From: Bradyrhizobiaceae bacterium
GTDB taxonomy: Bacteria > Pseudomonadota > Alphaproteobacteria > Rhizobiales > Xanthobacteraceae
Length of the DNA stretch: 64,000 bases
Reading direction: 5' to 3'
Assembly (NCBI GenBank): GCA_003963435.1
Contig: RXJC01000250.1
Location: 1 to 64,000, forward strand
Program-made: the position numbers and the translations under genes
In this document: in pieces, positions 1-8,368 of the stretch
Layout: the number at the start of each line of letters is the position of its first letter
How positions within the stretch are numbered: position 1 is the stretch's first letter
The notes under the pieces: generated by a model
The model's input: the letters and a program-made list of their open reading frames with translations, nothing else
The model's database searches: none
Told to the model about the DNA's origin: nothing

Positions 1-1
1 C

Positions 2-220
2 ATCCGACATGGCGGCGACAAGGCATTTTTCGCGCCGGCGCTCGATCTCATCCAGATGCCGCCATTCGAGAGCTTCCGTGACGCGGAGAGCTACGCCGCC
101 ACGCTCGCGCACGAATGCGTGCATTGGACTGCGCCGGCGCACCGCGTCAATCGCGACCTCAGCCGTTACGCCAAAGATCGGAGCGAGCGTGCCCGCGAAG
201 AGCTGGTCGCCTTATCTTGA
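2..220 (+). pseudogene. ArdC-type antirestriction protein, piece 1 of a split gene (5' end outside window)
   Basis: The frame from base 2 reads a typical ArdC (DUF1738) C-terminal half: PALDLIQMPPFESFRDAESY, then the zinc metallopeptidase motif HECVH (family HExxH), then EELVA. The family normally continues AEIGSA, but here the frame hits a stop three codons after EELVA. The missing continuation is found at 7152-7253, and the last part at 11106-11219. ArdC proteins are ssDNA-binding, metallopeptidase-fold antirestriction proteins carried by conjugative elements. Seen directly: the homologous text, and its loss exactly at an inverted-repeat boundary. Inferred: the gene was cut by insertion of element 1. 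The truncated product keeps HExxH but loses the downstream helices, so it is probably inactive. Confidence 0.85.
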
Positions 221-226
221 CAGTCT
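212..226 (+). repeat. Element 1 left terminal inverted repeat
   Basis: TTATCTTGACAGTCT. It matches the minus-strand reading of 7137-7151 at 13 of 14 positions after the first base. The direct repeat GTCGCC sits immediately outside at 206-211. Confidence 0.75.
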
Positions 227-456
227 GCACCGACTCTCAGCGTCTTGCTTACGTCGATGCAACAGGACTGACGGAGGCGGTAGGTCTTGTCCCCACGTGT
301 GGTGAGCTCGGTGGAGCAAAGCCGTCCGCACGCGCGCCATCCAATAGCGCCGTAGCGGGCGGACGGCTTTGCGGTGCTCACCGCCGGCCGTAGCGTTCCC
401 ACATAGCTGGCGACGGCCGGCCTGGATAGCGCCGGGCAAGTTGAACTCCTTCGTTG
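221..456 (+). promoter_or_regulatory. Leader of the integrase trio with two inverted repeats
   Basis: This 236-base gap ahead of the first integrase carries two near-adjacent dyads. AAAGCCGTCCGC (318-329) pairs perfectly with GCGGACGGCTTT (359-370) across 29 bases, and GCCGGCCGT (383-391) pairs perfectly with ACGGCCGGC (413-421) across 21 bases. A palindrome CCACGTGTGG lies near 293-302. Such dyads could be recombinase-binding sites, an operator, or an attenuating RNA fold; the sequence does not decide between these. No gene is apparent. Confidence 0.5.
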
Positions 457-1896
457 ATGCTGGCTCCCCGGATGGGGGTCCGGGGGAAGGTTGAACAACT
501 TGTGGACAACGTAGCGCCGGCTTTGAACATCACCATTCAAGAGCGCCGATCGGCTGACGGCCTTGATGCACACGTCCCTATGATCCTGCGGGACGGGGCA
601 CTCTACGATCCTGATCTGGATCGCTTCTTCCGCGACCTTCCCCTCAACGGCGTCCGCTCACGGCACTCCCTTCGTGCGTATGGCTATGACGTCCTGGTCT
701 GGGTCCGCTTTCTTTCGGAAGCCTGCGGCAAGTCCGTATGGCAAGGTGATCGTCGCGACGTCCTTGCCTATCATCGCGTTCGTCGCCGGACGGAGGCCGG
801 CCAACGTATCTCCGCGGCGTCCTGGAATCGAGCTGTTGCCTGTCTCGATCGGCTCTATCGTTGGGGCGTTCACGAAGGCTTGCTCCCTGAAGCACCGTTC
901 ACGCACCGCTCGGTTTGGAGGCAAGGATACGGCGGTCGGCGTGCGCAGATTACAGCCCGCAATGACGCCTATGAGCCGGCTGCACGTCGAGCAGATGTCA
1001 GCTTTGTCACGCTCGATGACTACCGGGTATTTCGGGACGTCGGCCTCAGAGGGCTTATGCCTGATGGCGGAGCGCGGCCGGGAGCGCGTGATCGCAACGG
1101 CATTCGCAATGCGTTGTTTTCCGACATCGTTGTGACGACGGGCCTTCGGCTGGAGGAAGCCTCCTTTCTGTTTGCATCCGACCTTGCTGCCGTGGATCGG
1201 CGAACAGCTCGACAGGTATGGCTCGATCTACCGGACGCGCTGACGAAGGGCGATCGTGGTCGCCAGATTCTTCTTTCCGGTCGACTGCTTGAACAGGCGC
1301 GGGCCTACATCGCGGTTGAACGAGCTCACGCCGTCACTAAGTTCCGACAACGCTCCGGCTGGCGCTCGTACGAACGCCCGATCTTCGTTCACAGGGAGCG
1401 GTCAGCTTCCCGGTTGCGACTACTCGACGGGAGTGACGTCGTTCTTGATCTGCTGAGCCCCGAAGAGCGCAGCAGGATCATCGTCTGTGATGATGACGGT
1501 ACACCGGGCGAGCCCGCCGTGCTGTGGCTCACGGAAGTCGGATTGCCAGTTCAACCGAACTCCTGGGAGGTGATCTTCGCCCGGGCATCCGAGCGGTGCA
1601 GGTCTCTCAGCTTTTCCGTCAACATCACGCCGCACCAGCTCCGCCATACCTTTGCCGTGCATATGCTCGCGATGCTGATCCAGCAGCGGATTCGAGATGC
1701 AGCGTTGCCCGCTGGCCCGATCGAAGGATATCGGCAGATCCTCGGCGATCCACTCCAGCAAGTGCAACGGCTGCTTGGCCACGCCAGCCTTGCAACGACC
1801 TACATCTATCTCGATCACATCGCTTCGCGCGCCGATACCGTTGATGCAGCCGTCGAGGAGTTACTGGCGCTGCTTCCCTCGGAGCACTCGTTATGA
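457..1896 (+). CDS. Tyrosine recombinase/integrase, first gene of the element 1 trio
   Basis: 479 aa. The N-terminal part holds a SAM-like core-binding region (about 65-150, SRHSLRAYGYDVLVWVRFL). The catalytic domain shows the tyrosine-recombinase residues: Arg I in TGLRLEE, the HxxR box in HQLRH, and GHASLATTYIYLDH with the nucleophile Tyr. This is the most canonical of the three proteins and the likely strand-cleaving partner. The track ORF begins at a TTG; I chose the adjacent ATG, though no clear ribosome site marks it and MGVRGK a few codons later is possible. The stop overlaps the next start as ATGA, implying translational coupling. All three act in the cytoplasm on the element ends. 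Confidence 0.85.
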   Translation: MLAPRMGVRGKVEQLVDNVAPALNITIQERRSADGLDAHVPMILRDGALYDPDLDRFFRDLPLNGVRSRHSLRAYGYDVLVWVRFLSEACGKSVWQGDRRDVLAYHRVRRRTEAGQRISAASWNRAVACLDRLYRWGVHEGLLPEAPFTHRSVWRQGYGGRRAQITARNDAYEPAARRADVSFVTLDDYRVFRDVGLRGLMPDGGARPGARDRNGIRNALFSDIVVTTGLRLEEASFLFASDLAAVDRRTARQVWLDLPDALTKGDRGRQILLSGRLLEQARAYIAVERAHAVTKFRQRSGWRSYERPIFVHRERSASRLRLLDGSDVVLDLLSPEERSRIIVCDDDGTPGEPAVLWLTEVGLPVQPNSWEVIFARASERCRSLSFSVNITPHQLRHTFAVHMLAMLIQQRIRDAALPAGPIEGYRQILGDPLQQVQRLLGHASLATTYIYLDHIASRADTVDAAVEELLALLPSEHSL

Positions 1897-3677
1897 GAGG
1901 CCGGCCGCGGAAGGGAACTTCAGTTCGTTTTGCGCCCGCAGATGGTGTTGTTCCAGCTCATGCCGGTGACCAGTTGCTCGGACTGCGCTTCAACATTGAG
2001 GCGCGTCATGGCGGGATCGTCGAGGTCGATCTCACCAGCCTGAGCCCGCGAGCACTTGCGATAGCCTTTGCCGGTGCTGTTCGCCGACAGGCTGAACTCG
2101 GCGGGGCGTTGGGAGCGCGCTGCACCATCATGCAGCACATTACGGCATATCGTAAGTTTTTCGCATACCTGCGAGCCCATTCTCATGCCACGAAGCCGGC
2201 TGATCTTCGCGCGCAGGATATTGACGGATTCGAAGCCTCCCTTGAGGCCGGCGGCATGACGCCGATCCATCGGCACACGGTCCTCGCGAAGGCGATTCTG
2301 GCGCTGCGCTCTATCGATGCCGATCAACCCGGCCTTCTCGACGATAAGCTCCGCCATCGCCTGAGCTACACCAGCGCGCAATCCGCAGGACGGTCGCAAC
2401 CCCGCGACGCATATAGTCCGTTCGTCGCTCGTCAGCTACGTGACGCGGCTCGCGCCGATATCGGCAAAATATTCCGACGTATCGGCCGCCCGCTCGACGA
2501 AGCCATTGATTCCAACCTCCGCAGCGCAGTCGCCGATGTTGAAGCCAGGATTGCCGCTGAAGGCAAGATCGAGCACTCGGACCTCGCCTTCAAACGCCTG
2601 TACTTCATGCGCCTGCGACGGGGCCTGCCGGTTTCGAGCTTTTCCGAAGATGTCCATAACCGCCATCATTTGCTCGCAACCGATCTGCCGCCACTGCTGA
2701 CGTTCCTGTCATTAGAGACAGGGCTCGAGATCGAATGCTGCAAGGCGCTGACCATCGATTGTTTGCAGAGTCCAGAGTCCGGGACGATCGAGATCCGCTA
2801 CATAAAGCGTCGCGCGCGTGGTGCCGAGCAGAAGCGTCTGCGAGTTCGTGATGGCGGCCTCGGTACGCCTGGCGGATTGATCCGCAAGCTGATCGAGGTG
2901 ACTAGCTTTACCAGGCGCTTTCTTCCGGTCGAGTCTCTCTGGGTCTATCATTATAAAGGGCGAGGACAGCTCCGGTCCGGCATCGATCACCCGCATCAGT
3001 TGGTGGACAACTGGGTCGCTGGACACGGCATCGTCGACGACGATCGCCGTCCGCTACACCTTGTTCTCTCCCGGCTGCGCAAAACACATAAGGCACTCTG
3101 GTATCTCAAGACCGAAGGGCACATGGCGCGCTTTGCCGTCGGCCACACGCCGGAGATCGCCGCTCGTCACTATGCGGATATTCCGTCACTGCGCCCTTTG
3201 CATGAAGCCACCGTCGCCGAGGCGCTCACGGAAGTTGTCGCGTCCGCAGGACCGATCGTTCTGTCACCCGACAGCGAGTCCCTTTGGCGCGAGGGTGCTG
3301 ACGCCCCTGTGCAGATCAATAACATTCCCGCGCTCCTGGATGGAGATCAGGACGTCTGGCTCGCGGCGTGCGCGGGCTTTCAGAATAGCCCCTTCGCCGA
3401 AGCAGGCTCACCCTGTCCGCAGCCATTCTGGGGTTGCCTGGAATGCCGCAACGCGGTCATCACGGCTCGCAAGCTGCCAGCGATCCTCGCGTTTCTCGAC
3501 TTTATCGAGGGCGAGCGCGCCGGGCTCTCTGCGGCCGACTGGAGCATCAAGTTCGGTCGCGCGCATGCACGCATCACACAACAGATTCTGCCCGTCTTCT
3601 CTGAACGTTTGATCGCCCAAGCGCGCAGCGAGGCCACCCAACAATCTCTCTATCTTCCGCCCGAGGTGCGGCCATGA
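1893..3677 (+). CDS. Tyrosine-recombinase-like protein, second gene of the element 1 trio
   Basis: 594 aa, ATGA overlap with the gene before and with the gene after. An N-terminal SAM-like domain (about 60-150) precedes a catalytic-type domain in which GHTPEIAARHYADI supplies the C-terminal His/Tyr box. Two signature positions are unusual: the place of Arg I reads ETGLEIECC (Glu, not Arg), and the HxxR box reads SRLRKTHK. The C-terminus has a cysteine-rich segment (GSPCPQPFWGCLECR) that looks like a zinc ribbon, a feature shared with the third protein. It may be a catalytically weak or accessory recombinase that positions the complex. Identification as a recombinase rests on the C-terminal box and the operon context. 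Confidence 0.75.
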   Translation: MRGRPRKGTSVRFAPADGVVPAHAGDQLLGLRFNIEARHGGIVEVDLTSLSPRALAIAFAGAVRRQAELGGALGARCTIMQHITAYRKFFAYLRAHSHATKPADLRAQDIDGFEASLEAGGMTPIHRHTVLAKAILALRSIDADQPGLLDDKLRHRLSYTSAQSAGRSQPRDAYSPFVARQLRDAARADIGKIFRRIGRPLDEAIDSNLRSAVADVEARIAAEGKIEHSDLAFKRLYFMRLRRGLPVSSFSEDVHNRHHLLATDLPPLLTFLSLETGLEIECCKALTIDCLQSPESGTIEIRYIKRRARGAEQKRLRVRDGGLGTPGGLIRKLIEVTSFTRRFLPVESLWVYHYKGRGQLRSGIDHPHQLVDNWVAGHGIVDDDRRPLHLVLSRLRKTHKALWYLKTEGHMARFAVGHTPEIAARHYADIPSLRPLHEATVAEALTEVVASAGPIVLSPDSESLWREGADAPVQINNIPALLDGDQDVWLAACAGFQNSPFAEAGSPCPQPFWGCLECRNAVITARKLPAILAFLDFIEGERAGLSAADWSIKFGRAHARITQQILPVFSERLIAQARSEATQQSLYLPPEVRP

Positions 3678-5839
3678 GCAAAGTTGCCCTCGCTCCGCTC
3701 CCACAGGATCTGCATGACCGTCCGGTTCTTGCTTCCGCGGCGCTGAAGCAGGGCTTCGATCGGAGCTGCCTGTCCCGCTATGGCGATGCAAGCTGGGATC
3801 TCGGGCCGGCGGTATTTCGCGAGAACGCCCGCCGTTGCCATGTCACCGTACATTTCGGCTCGGTCGAAGATATCGGTACCCGCGAAGCAATCCGGGAACT
3901 GCTCTATGCCCGGCTCAACGTCGATCTCCCTGGTCATCGCAAGAAGCTCCCGCCTGCCTGTGTTCGGCAGATATTCAACAGGGCGCGCCGCTTCTTCGAG
4001 TTCGTGCAGGTCGAACTCGGCGCTGTCGATCTTTCGCGGGTCGATCAGCAATTGCTCGACCGCTACGCGCGCCATCTCCAGAGCGATTGCAGCCGACGGC
4101 CTGTCATCGTCGGTCACCTTCTCGAGGTGCCGGTCGACCTCTATGCTTTTCGCGATCATCTTCCCTCCGGAGGGCTGCGGTTCCACCCGTGGAGCGGACG
4201 CGCTCCAGCCCGCGTCGCTGGTTATCGTCACGTCCGCGAGAACCGCACCCCACGAATGCCGGAAGACGTCATCGCCCCACTGTTGGCCTGGTCGATCCGC
4301 TACGTCACCGAGTTTGCGCCCGATATCCTTGCCGCTCGCGACGAACTTGATCGATTGGAGACCCATTGCGCCAAGCTTGTTCAATCAGATCAGGCCCTTG
4401 ACCGCAAACAGCGCCGTGCCCGACAGCGCCGGCGTCTCATGGACTACTTTGAGCGGCGACGACGTGAAGAGCGCGGTGTGCCGATCTGGGGGACCGCTCA
4501 CAATGGCGCCACTATGCGGCTTCCAGATACAGGGGACGTATCGCCTCCTGTCAACTCGCACCTGCTTCATCTTCATATCGGGATCGATGCCCGTGCAGAG
4601 TCGAGGATGCATATTCAGCTTGCGAGTGGAGCGCCCGATCTGATCGATGCAGCCATACGCCAACTCGGCGTTGAGACTGGCGGCATGGATACGTGTATCT
4701 CTCTTCTGCCGGAGACGGGCCTTCCGTGGCGACCTCGCTTCGACGCCAAGACGCTCGCCCAGGAAGAACGGATGCTGCAATCAGCAGCATATATTCTGTG
4801 TGCGTATCTGACCGGCATGCGCGACTGCGAAGTTCAGGCAATGCAGCGTGGATGCCTTGCTATATCCCGCAGTGAAGATGGCCTGATCATGCGCCATCGC
4901 GTCCGGTCAGTTGCCTACAAAGGCAAATCGAGCCATGGCGAAGCAGCCGATTGGGTCACGATCGAGCCTGTCGCCAAAGCCATCGACGTGCTGGAACGCC
5001 TCTCGTTCCAGGCCGCATCGGCCCGCGGCCTCACGACACTCTGGCCGGTCCTGGCCGCTAAATCCGTGTGCAAGGATCACCTCTCTGCCGAGATAGTACG
5101 CCAGCTCAATCTTTATCGCGATCACCTCAATGAACTGTTCGGCACGATCAACGAGCCGGTTATTCCCAACAGTTCCGAAGGCAAGCCTTGGCGAATCACA
5201 ACACGGCAATTTCGCCGAACGATTGCATGGCATATCGCCAACCGTCCCTTCGGTACGATCGCCGGCATGATCCAGTATAAGCATGCCTCCGTCGCGGCCT
5301 TCGAGGGCTATGCCGGTTCCAGCAAGTCCGGCTTCCGCGCCGAGGTCGAGAACCAGCGTGCTCTTGGGCAACTCGATGACCTGCTGGTTTACTTCGATGA
5401 GCGGCAAATTGGTTCGACGCTTTCCGGACCAGCGGCACCACGCATATCGAAGGCGCTTGATGCTGCAGCGGTAGAACTTAGCCCCCTTCCAGTCATGATT
5501 GCAGATCGCGCGCGGCTTCGCACGATGCTCGCCAGTCTCGCGCGCACATTGCACGTCGGCGTGCTCGCCGATTGCTTCTTCGATCCCGGGACCGCCCTGT
5601 GCCTGAAGCAGGCAACCAACGCCGACAACAACAAGATGCCGCTGACCGTGCTTTGCCAACCGACACGGTGCCCAAACGCCTGCATCACCGCCAGGCACCG
5701 GCCAGCATGGGCACGTTCCGCAGACGAGGCGAGAGCTGTCCTCAAAGAGAAGCGGTTGTCTTCGCTACAGCGCTCCGCCCTGCAACAGGATCTCGCACGC
5801 ATCGAGGCTGTCCTCGACGATATCGATCGCAGCAATTGA
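3674..5839 (+). CDS. Large tyrosine-recombinase-like protein, third gene of the element 1 trio
   Basis: 721 aa, coupled to the preceding gene by ATGA. The catalytic-type region is around residues 370-550: Arg I in LTGMRDCEVQ, a second Arg in TTRQFRRTIAWH, and KHASVAAFEGYAG carrying His and the candidate nucleophile Tyr. A basic segment (DRKQRRARQRRR) near residue 245 and a C-terminal Cys cluster (CQPTRCPNACIT) suggest DNA contact and zinc binding. The C-terminal cluster resembles the one in the second protein, pointing to a common origin. At 721 aa it is roughly twice an ordinary integrase. It is probably required with its two partners for transposition of element 1. Confidence 0.75.
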   Translation: MSKVALAPLPQDLHDRPVLASAALKQGFDRSCLSRYGDASWDLGPAVFRENARRCHVTVHFGSVEDIGTREAIRELLYARLNVDLPGHRKKLPPACVRQIFNRARRFFEFVQVELGAVDLSRVDQQLLDRYARHLQSDCSRRPVIVGHLLEVPVDLYAFRDHLPSGGLRFHPWSGRAPARVAGYRHVRENRTPRMPEDVIAPLLAWSIRYVTEFAPDILAARDELDRLETHCAKLVQSDQALDRKQRRARQRRRLMDYFERRRREERGVPIWGTAHNGATMRLPDTGDVSPPVNSHLLHLHIGIDARAESRMHIQLASGAPDLIDAAIRQLGVETGGMDTCISLLPETGLPWRPRFDAKTLAQEERMLQSAAYILCAYLTGMRDCEVQAMQRGCLAISRSEDGLIMRHRVRSVAYKGKSSHGEAADWVTIEPVAKAIDVLERLSFQAASARGLTTLWPVLAAKSVCKDHLSAEIVRQLNLYRDHLNELFGTINEPVIPNSSEGKPWRITTRQFRRTIAWHIANRPFGTIAGMIQYKHASVAAFEGYAGSSKSGFRAEVENQRALGQLDDLLVYFDERQIGSTLSGPAAPRISKALDAAAVELSPLPVMIADRARLRTMLASLARTLHVGVLADCFFDPGTALCLKQATNADNNKMPLTVLCQPTRCPNACITARHRPAWARSADEARAVLKEKRLSSLQRSALQQDLARIEAVLDDIDRSN

Positions 5840-6189
5840 CGTCAGAGCTCCGGACCTGAGGTTGCGGCCGCGCCGGGTGGTTCTCGCCGGCGTCCGCCCC
5901 GGCTTGGTCGGAGCGCGCGATGCCCCGCACGGCCGCGCAACGGCTGATCGCCGTCCTCCGCTATCGCTTCGGCTCTGCGAGTGCGCGGTCGCGCTTTCAG
6001 GCATCGCAGGTGGCTGCTCCGCCGCCGGGGAGGGACCCCGGCCGAACGGGAGCACCCATCATGATGAGACAGCACAAAACCAAAGACGGCCGCCCTGTCG
6101 GGCGGCGGGAGAGGACGAGGAGGGCCGGAATCGGGCGGCCGGTTGAGGGAGTGAGAGAGGCTTGCTCCGCCGGCCGCGGAGATTCTCCC
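5840..6189 (+). promoter_or_regulatory. Leader between the integrase trio and cargo ardC
   Basis: 350 bases without a credible gene; the upstream part of the long track ORF lacks ArdC similarity. The segment has a perfect hairpin GCCGCCC-tgtc-GGGCGGC (6089-6106) and further GC-rich dyads (GGCCGG...CCGGCC) just ahead of the start. This resembles the structured leaders that precede plasmid ardC and DUF736 genes and may control cargo expression. Confidence 0.4.
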
Positions 6190-7095
6190 ATGTCCTATAC
6201 ATCGAGTTCGGCGGAGCGCGCCGATGTCTATACCCGCATCACCGCCGAGATCGTCGCCGCGATCGAAGCTGGCGCCGGCGAATGGCGCATGCCCTGGCAT
6301 CACGACGGCACTGCCATCACCCGTCCTCAGAACGTCTCGTCAGGCAATCGATACCGTGGCGTCAACGTGCTCGCACTCTGGATCGCTGCGCAAGCTCATG
6401 GCTATGCAGACGGCCTCTGGGGAACCTATCGGCAATGGCTGGCTATCGGCGCGCAGGTACGCAAGGGCGAACGAGGAACGACGGTTGTTCTCTGGAAGCA
6501 GGCAAAGGCGGCCGCCAACGATGATGCAGATGATGGTAACGATGATGTTCGTCGCCGCGTCTTTGCACGTGCATTCACGGTGTTCAATGTCGCCCAAGTC
6601 GATGGCTACGAACCTCAGGTCATCGAGCAGCTTCCAGAGATCGATCGCCTCACTCACGTCGGCGAGTTCATCGATGCGCTGAAGATCCCGATCGTCACCG
6701 GCAACTACAATGCACACTACCGCATCGACACCGACACGATCTTCATGCCGGACTACGCGGCATTCACGAGCGCGGCCGCCCAAGCCGGCACCTTGATCCA
6801 TGAGGCAGCTCATGCCACGGGCGCAAAGCACAGGCTCGACCGGAACTTCCAGGAACGGTTCAAGCATGATTGGCTGCCGATCGAAGAAGCCACCGCCGAA
6901 TTGACCGCTTCTTTCATCCTGGCGGATTTGGGTGTCGCCCATCATCCCAGGCCCGATCACGCCGCCTACGTGGCATCTTGGTTACGCCTCCTCAAGGATG
7001 ACCCTCGCGCCATCTTCACCGCCGCCAGCAAAGCCCAGCAGGCGGCTGACTGGATGCATGCCCAGCAGCCTCGGACCGGGGAGATGGCGGCATGA
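6190..7095 (+). CDS. ArdC family antirestriction protein (element 1 cargo)
   Basis: 301 aa from the ATG at MSYTSSSAERADVYTRIT, the normal ArdC N-terminus; the 391-aa track ORF adds unrelated upstream codons. The N-terminal ssDNA-binding domain spans about 10-130 (GEWRMPWH, NRYRGVNVLALW, GTYRQWLAIGAQVRKGERG). The C-terminal metallopeptidase domain carries HEAAH (HExxH) and a downstream acidic segment, IEEATAEL. ArdC protects incoming plasmid DNA against restriction during conjugation. It differs clearly from the broken ardC that element 1 entered: it reads IEEATAELTASF where the target reads EELVAEIGSA. Being intact inside an element that disrupts another ardC, it could supply the lost function. 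Confidence 0.88.
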   Translation: MSYTSSSAERADVYTRITAEIVAAIEAGAGEWRMPWHHDGTAITRPQNVSSGNRYRGVNVLALWIAAQAHGYADGLWGTYRQWLAIGAQVRKGERGTTVVLWKQAKAAANDDADDGNDDVRRRVFARAFTVFNVAQVDGYEPQVIEQLPEIDRLTHVGEFIDALKIPIVTGNYNAHYRIDTDTIFMPDYAAFTSAAAQAGTLIHEAAHATGAKHRLDRNFQERFKHDWLPIEEATAELTASFILADLGVAHHPRPDHAAYVASWLRLLKDDPRAIFTAASKAQQAADWMHAQQPRTGEMAA

Positions 7096-7136
7096 TCACC
7101 ACCATCCTCAACGGGGTAAAATTTCAAAAAAGGGCT

Positions 7137-7151
7137 AGACTGTCAGGATAT
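7137..7151 (-). repeat. Element 1 right terminal inverted repeat
   Basis: On the minus strand this reads ATATCCTGACAGTCT, pairing with the left end at 212-226. GTCGCC follows at 7152-7157, where the ArdC reading frame resumes as VAEIGSA. Confidence 0.75.
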
Positions 7152-7253
7152 GTCGCCGAAATCGGGTCGGCGCTGATGTGCGCCGACCTCGGCATCGTCC
7201 CCGAGCTCGAACCGAGGCCCGACCACGCGAGCTACGTGGAATCGTGGCTGACC
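7152..7253 (+). pseudogene. ArdC antirestriction protein, piece 2 of the split gene
   Basis: Reads VAEIGSALMCADLGI then a proline-rich stretch and DHASYVESWLT, the exact continuation of piece 1 after EELVA. After the ACC codon at 7251-7253 the frame runs into TTA TGA, where the second insertion begins. The next expected residues (VLQGDKRA) appear at 11106. It has no start codon of its own and is not expected to be translated as a protein. Confidence 0.85.
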
Positions 7254-7278
7254 TTATGACGAGGTGAGCATAATTCGA

Positions 7279-7308
7279 GTTATCCGCAGCAGCCCATAAT
7301 GTGAAGGA
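7279..7308 (+). repeat. Element 2 left inverted repeat
   Basis: Begins GTTATCCGCAGCAGCCCATA and matches the reverse complement of 11071-11100 at 29 of 30 bases. The internal TTAT...ATAA arms resemble a recombinase core site. A second TTATG...CATAA dyad lies just outside at 7254-7273. Confidence 0.85.
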
Positions 7309-7363
7309 ACGCGACCAGCTTGCCGGAAGTTCGGCGTTTCTGGCTGCATTCCTCCGCATTATT

Positions 7364-8368
7364 TCAGAGCATGTCGAGCCAGGCGAGAACGCTGGTATCG
7401 CGTTTCCATGAGGGCTGGCGGCTGGGTGCTTCGGGCGCGCCGACCTTTTCCAATGCCTTGCGCTTTGTTTCGAGGTTGGCCCTGGCGTAGTGGTTCGTCG
7501 TATCGAGGCTCACGTGACCGAGCCAGCTACGGATGACCGTGACGTCGACGCCCGCCGATATGAGATGCACGGCGGTTGCGTGCCGGAAGGCGTGAGGAGT
7601 CACATGCTTGTCGCGTAGCGTTGGCGTGGTCTCGGCTGCCGCCTTAACATAGGCGGCAAGTTTGAACCGGACCCCCGACGCGCTGAGCGGTTGACCATAT
7701 CGGTTGACGAACAGCCGCTGGTCTGGCGCCCGCGGCTGCCGTTCGAGCAATTTCCTCAACAACATCATGGTTTCCGGCCAGAGCGGGCAGATACGTTCTT
7801 TTCGACCCTTGCCGGTCAGGCGCACGCAGCTCGGACTGTCGAACCTGATTGCATCGGGGCACAGATCGAGCGCTTCCTGTATTCGCGCGCCGCTGTTGTA
7901 GAGGAACGAGAGCAAGGCGTGATCGCGCATGCCTTCGAGTGTCGAACGATCAGGCTGCGCCAGGATCGCCGTCACTTCCATCGGGTCCAGATAACAGGGT
8001 TCCGATACCGGTGCTCGTTTTATCGGGATATTGAGGATTTCGACGCATTGGGCGATCGAACCGGGATCCCTGGTCGCAACGAAGTTGAAGAAGCTGCGTA
8101 TCGCTGCAAGCCGGCAGTTGCGCGTGCCGATCGTGCCGCCGCGCTCGTGTTCGGCGTGACCGAGGAACGCGATGACCTCTCTGGCGGTCAGATCGGCCAG
8201 TGTGATCATCGCCACCTTCTTCCCTGCGCGTTTTGCAACGAACCGGAGGAAGAGCCGCCAGGCATCGCGATACGACCGCACCGTATGGATGGAGGCATTG
8301 CGCTGCTCGACCAGCCATTCGTAGAAGAACGCGCGCATCAGGTGTGGGAAGTGATTGTTCCTGGTCAT
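7364..8368 (-). CDS. Tyrosine recombinase, third gene of the RIT-like trio
   Basis: 334 aa from the ATG that overlaps the preceding stop as ATGA; the track start ten codons upstream is less likely. An N-terminal SAM-like domain (LMRAFFYEWLVEQRNASIHTV) precedes a complete catalytic set: Arg in NSGARIQEALDL, HAFRHATAVHL (HxxR), and GHVSLDTTNHYARA with His and Tyr. The size and motifs are those of XerC/D-type integrases. It is translationally coupled to the two upstream recombinases and probably forms a heteromeric transposition complex with them. Confidence 0.85.
   Translation of the reverse strand: MTRNNHFPHLMRAFFYEWLVEQRNASIHTVRSYRDAWRLFLRFVAKRAGKKVAMITLADLTAREVIAFLGHAEHERGGTIGTRNCRLAAIRSFFNFVATRDPGSIAQCVEILNIPIKRAPVSEPCYLDPMEVTAILAQPDRSTLEGMRDHALLSFLYNSGARIQEALDLCPDAIRFDSPSCVRLTGKGRKERICPLWPETMMLLRKLLERQPRAPDQRLFVNRYGQPLSASGVRFKLAAYVKAAAETTPTLRDKHVTPHAFRHATAVHLISAGVDVTVIRSWLGHVSLDTTNHYARANLETKRKALEKVGAPEAPSRQPSWKRDTSVLAWLDML

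Larger units (their letters stand above)
212..7151 (+). mobile_element. Element 1: tyrosine-recombinase trio element with ardC cargo, inserted in ardC
   Basis: About 6.94 kb separates ardC piece 1 from piece 2. The left end begins TTATCTTGACAGTCT; the right end read on the minus strand begins ATATCCTGACAGTCT, giving a 13/14 inverted repeat (TATC[T/C]TGACAGTCT). The hexamer GTCGCC lies directly outside both ends (206-211 and 7152-7157), and rejoining the flanks through one copy restores the ArdC reading EELVAEIGSA. Contents are three overlapping integrase genes followed by a complete ArdC gene. The three-recombinase plan recalls Tn554-type and RIT-type elements, but these proteins are larger (479, 594 and 721 aa). 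The boundaries are well supported by the gene reconstruction; family assignment is not. Confidence 0.8.

Noticed and set aside
3674-5839. Reading the element 1 trio as Tn554 tnpA-tnpB-tnpC
   Set aside because: Tn554 TnpC is a short non-recombinase protein; here the third product is 721 aa with recombinase motifs.
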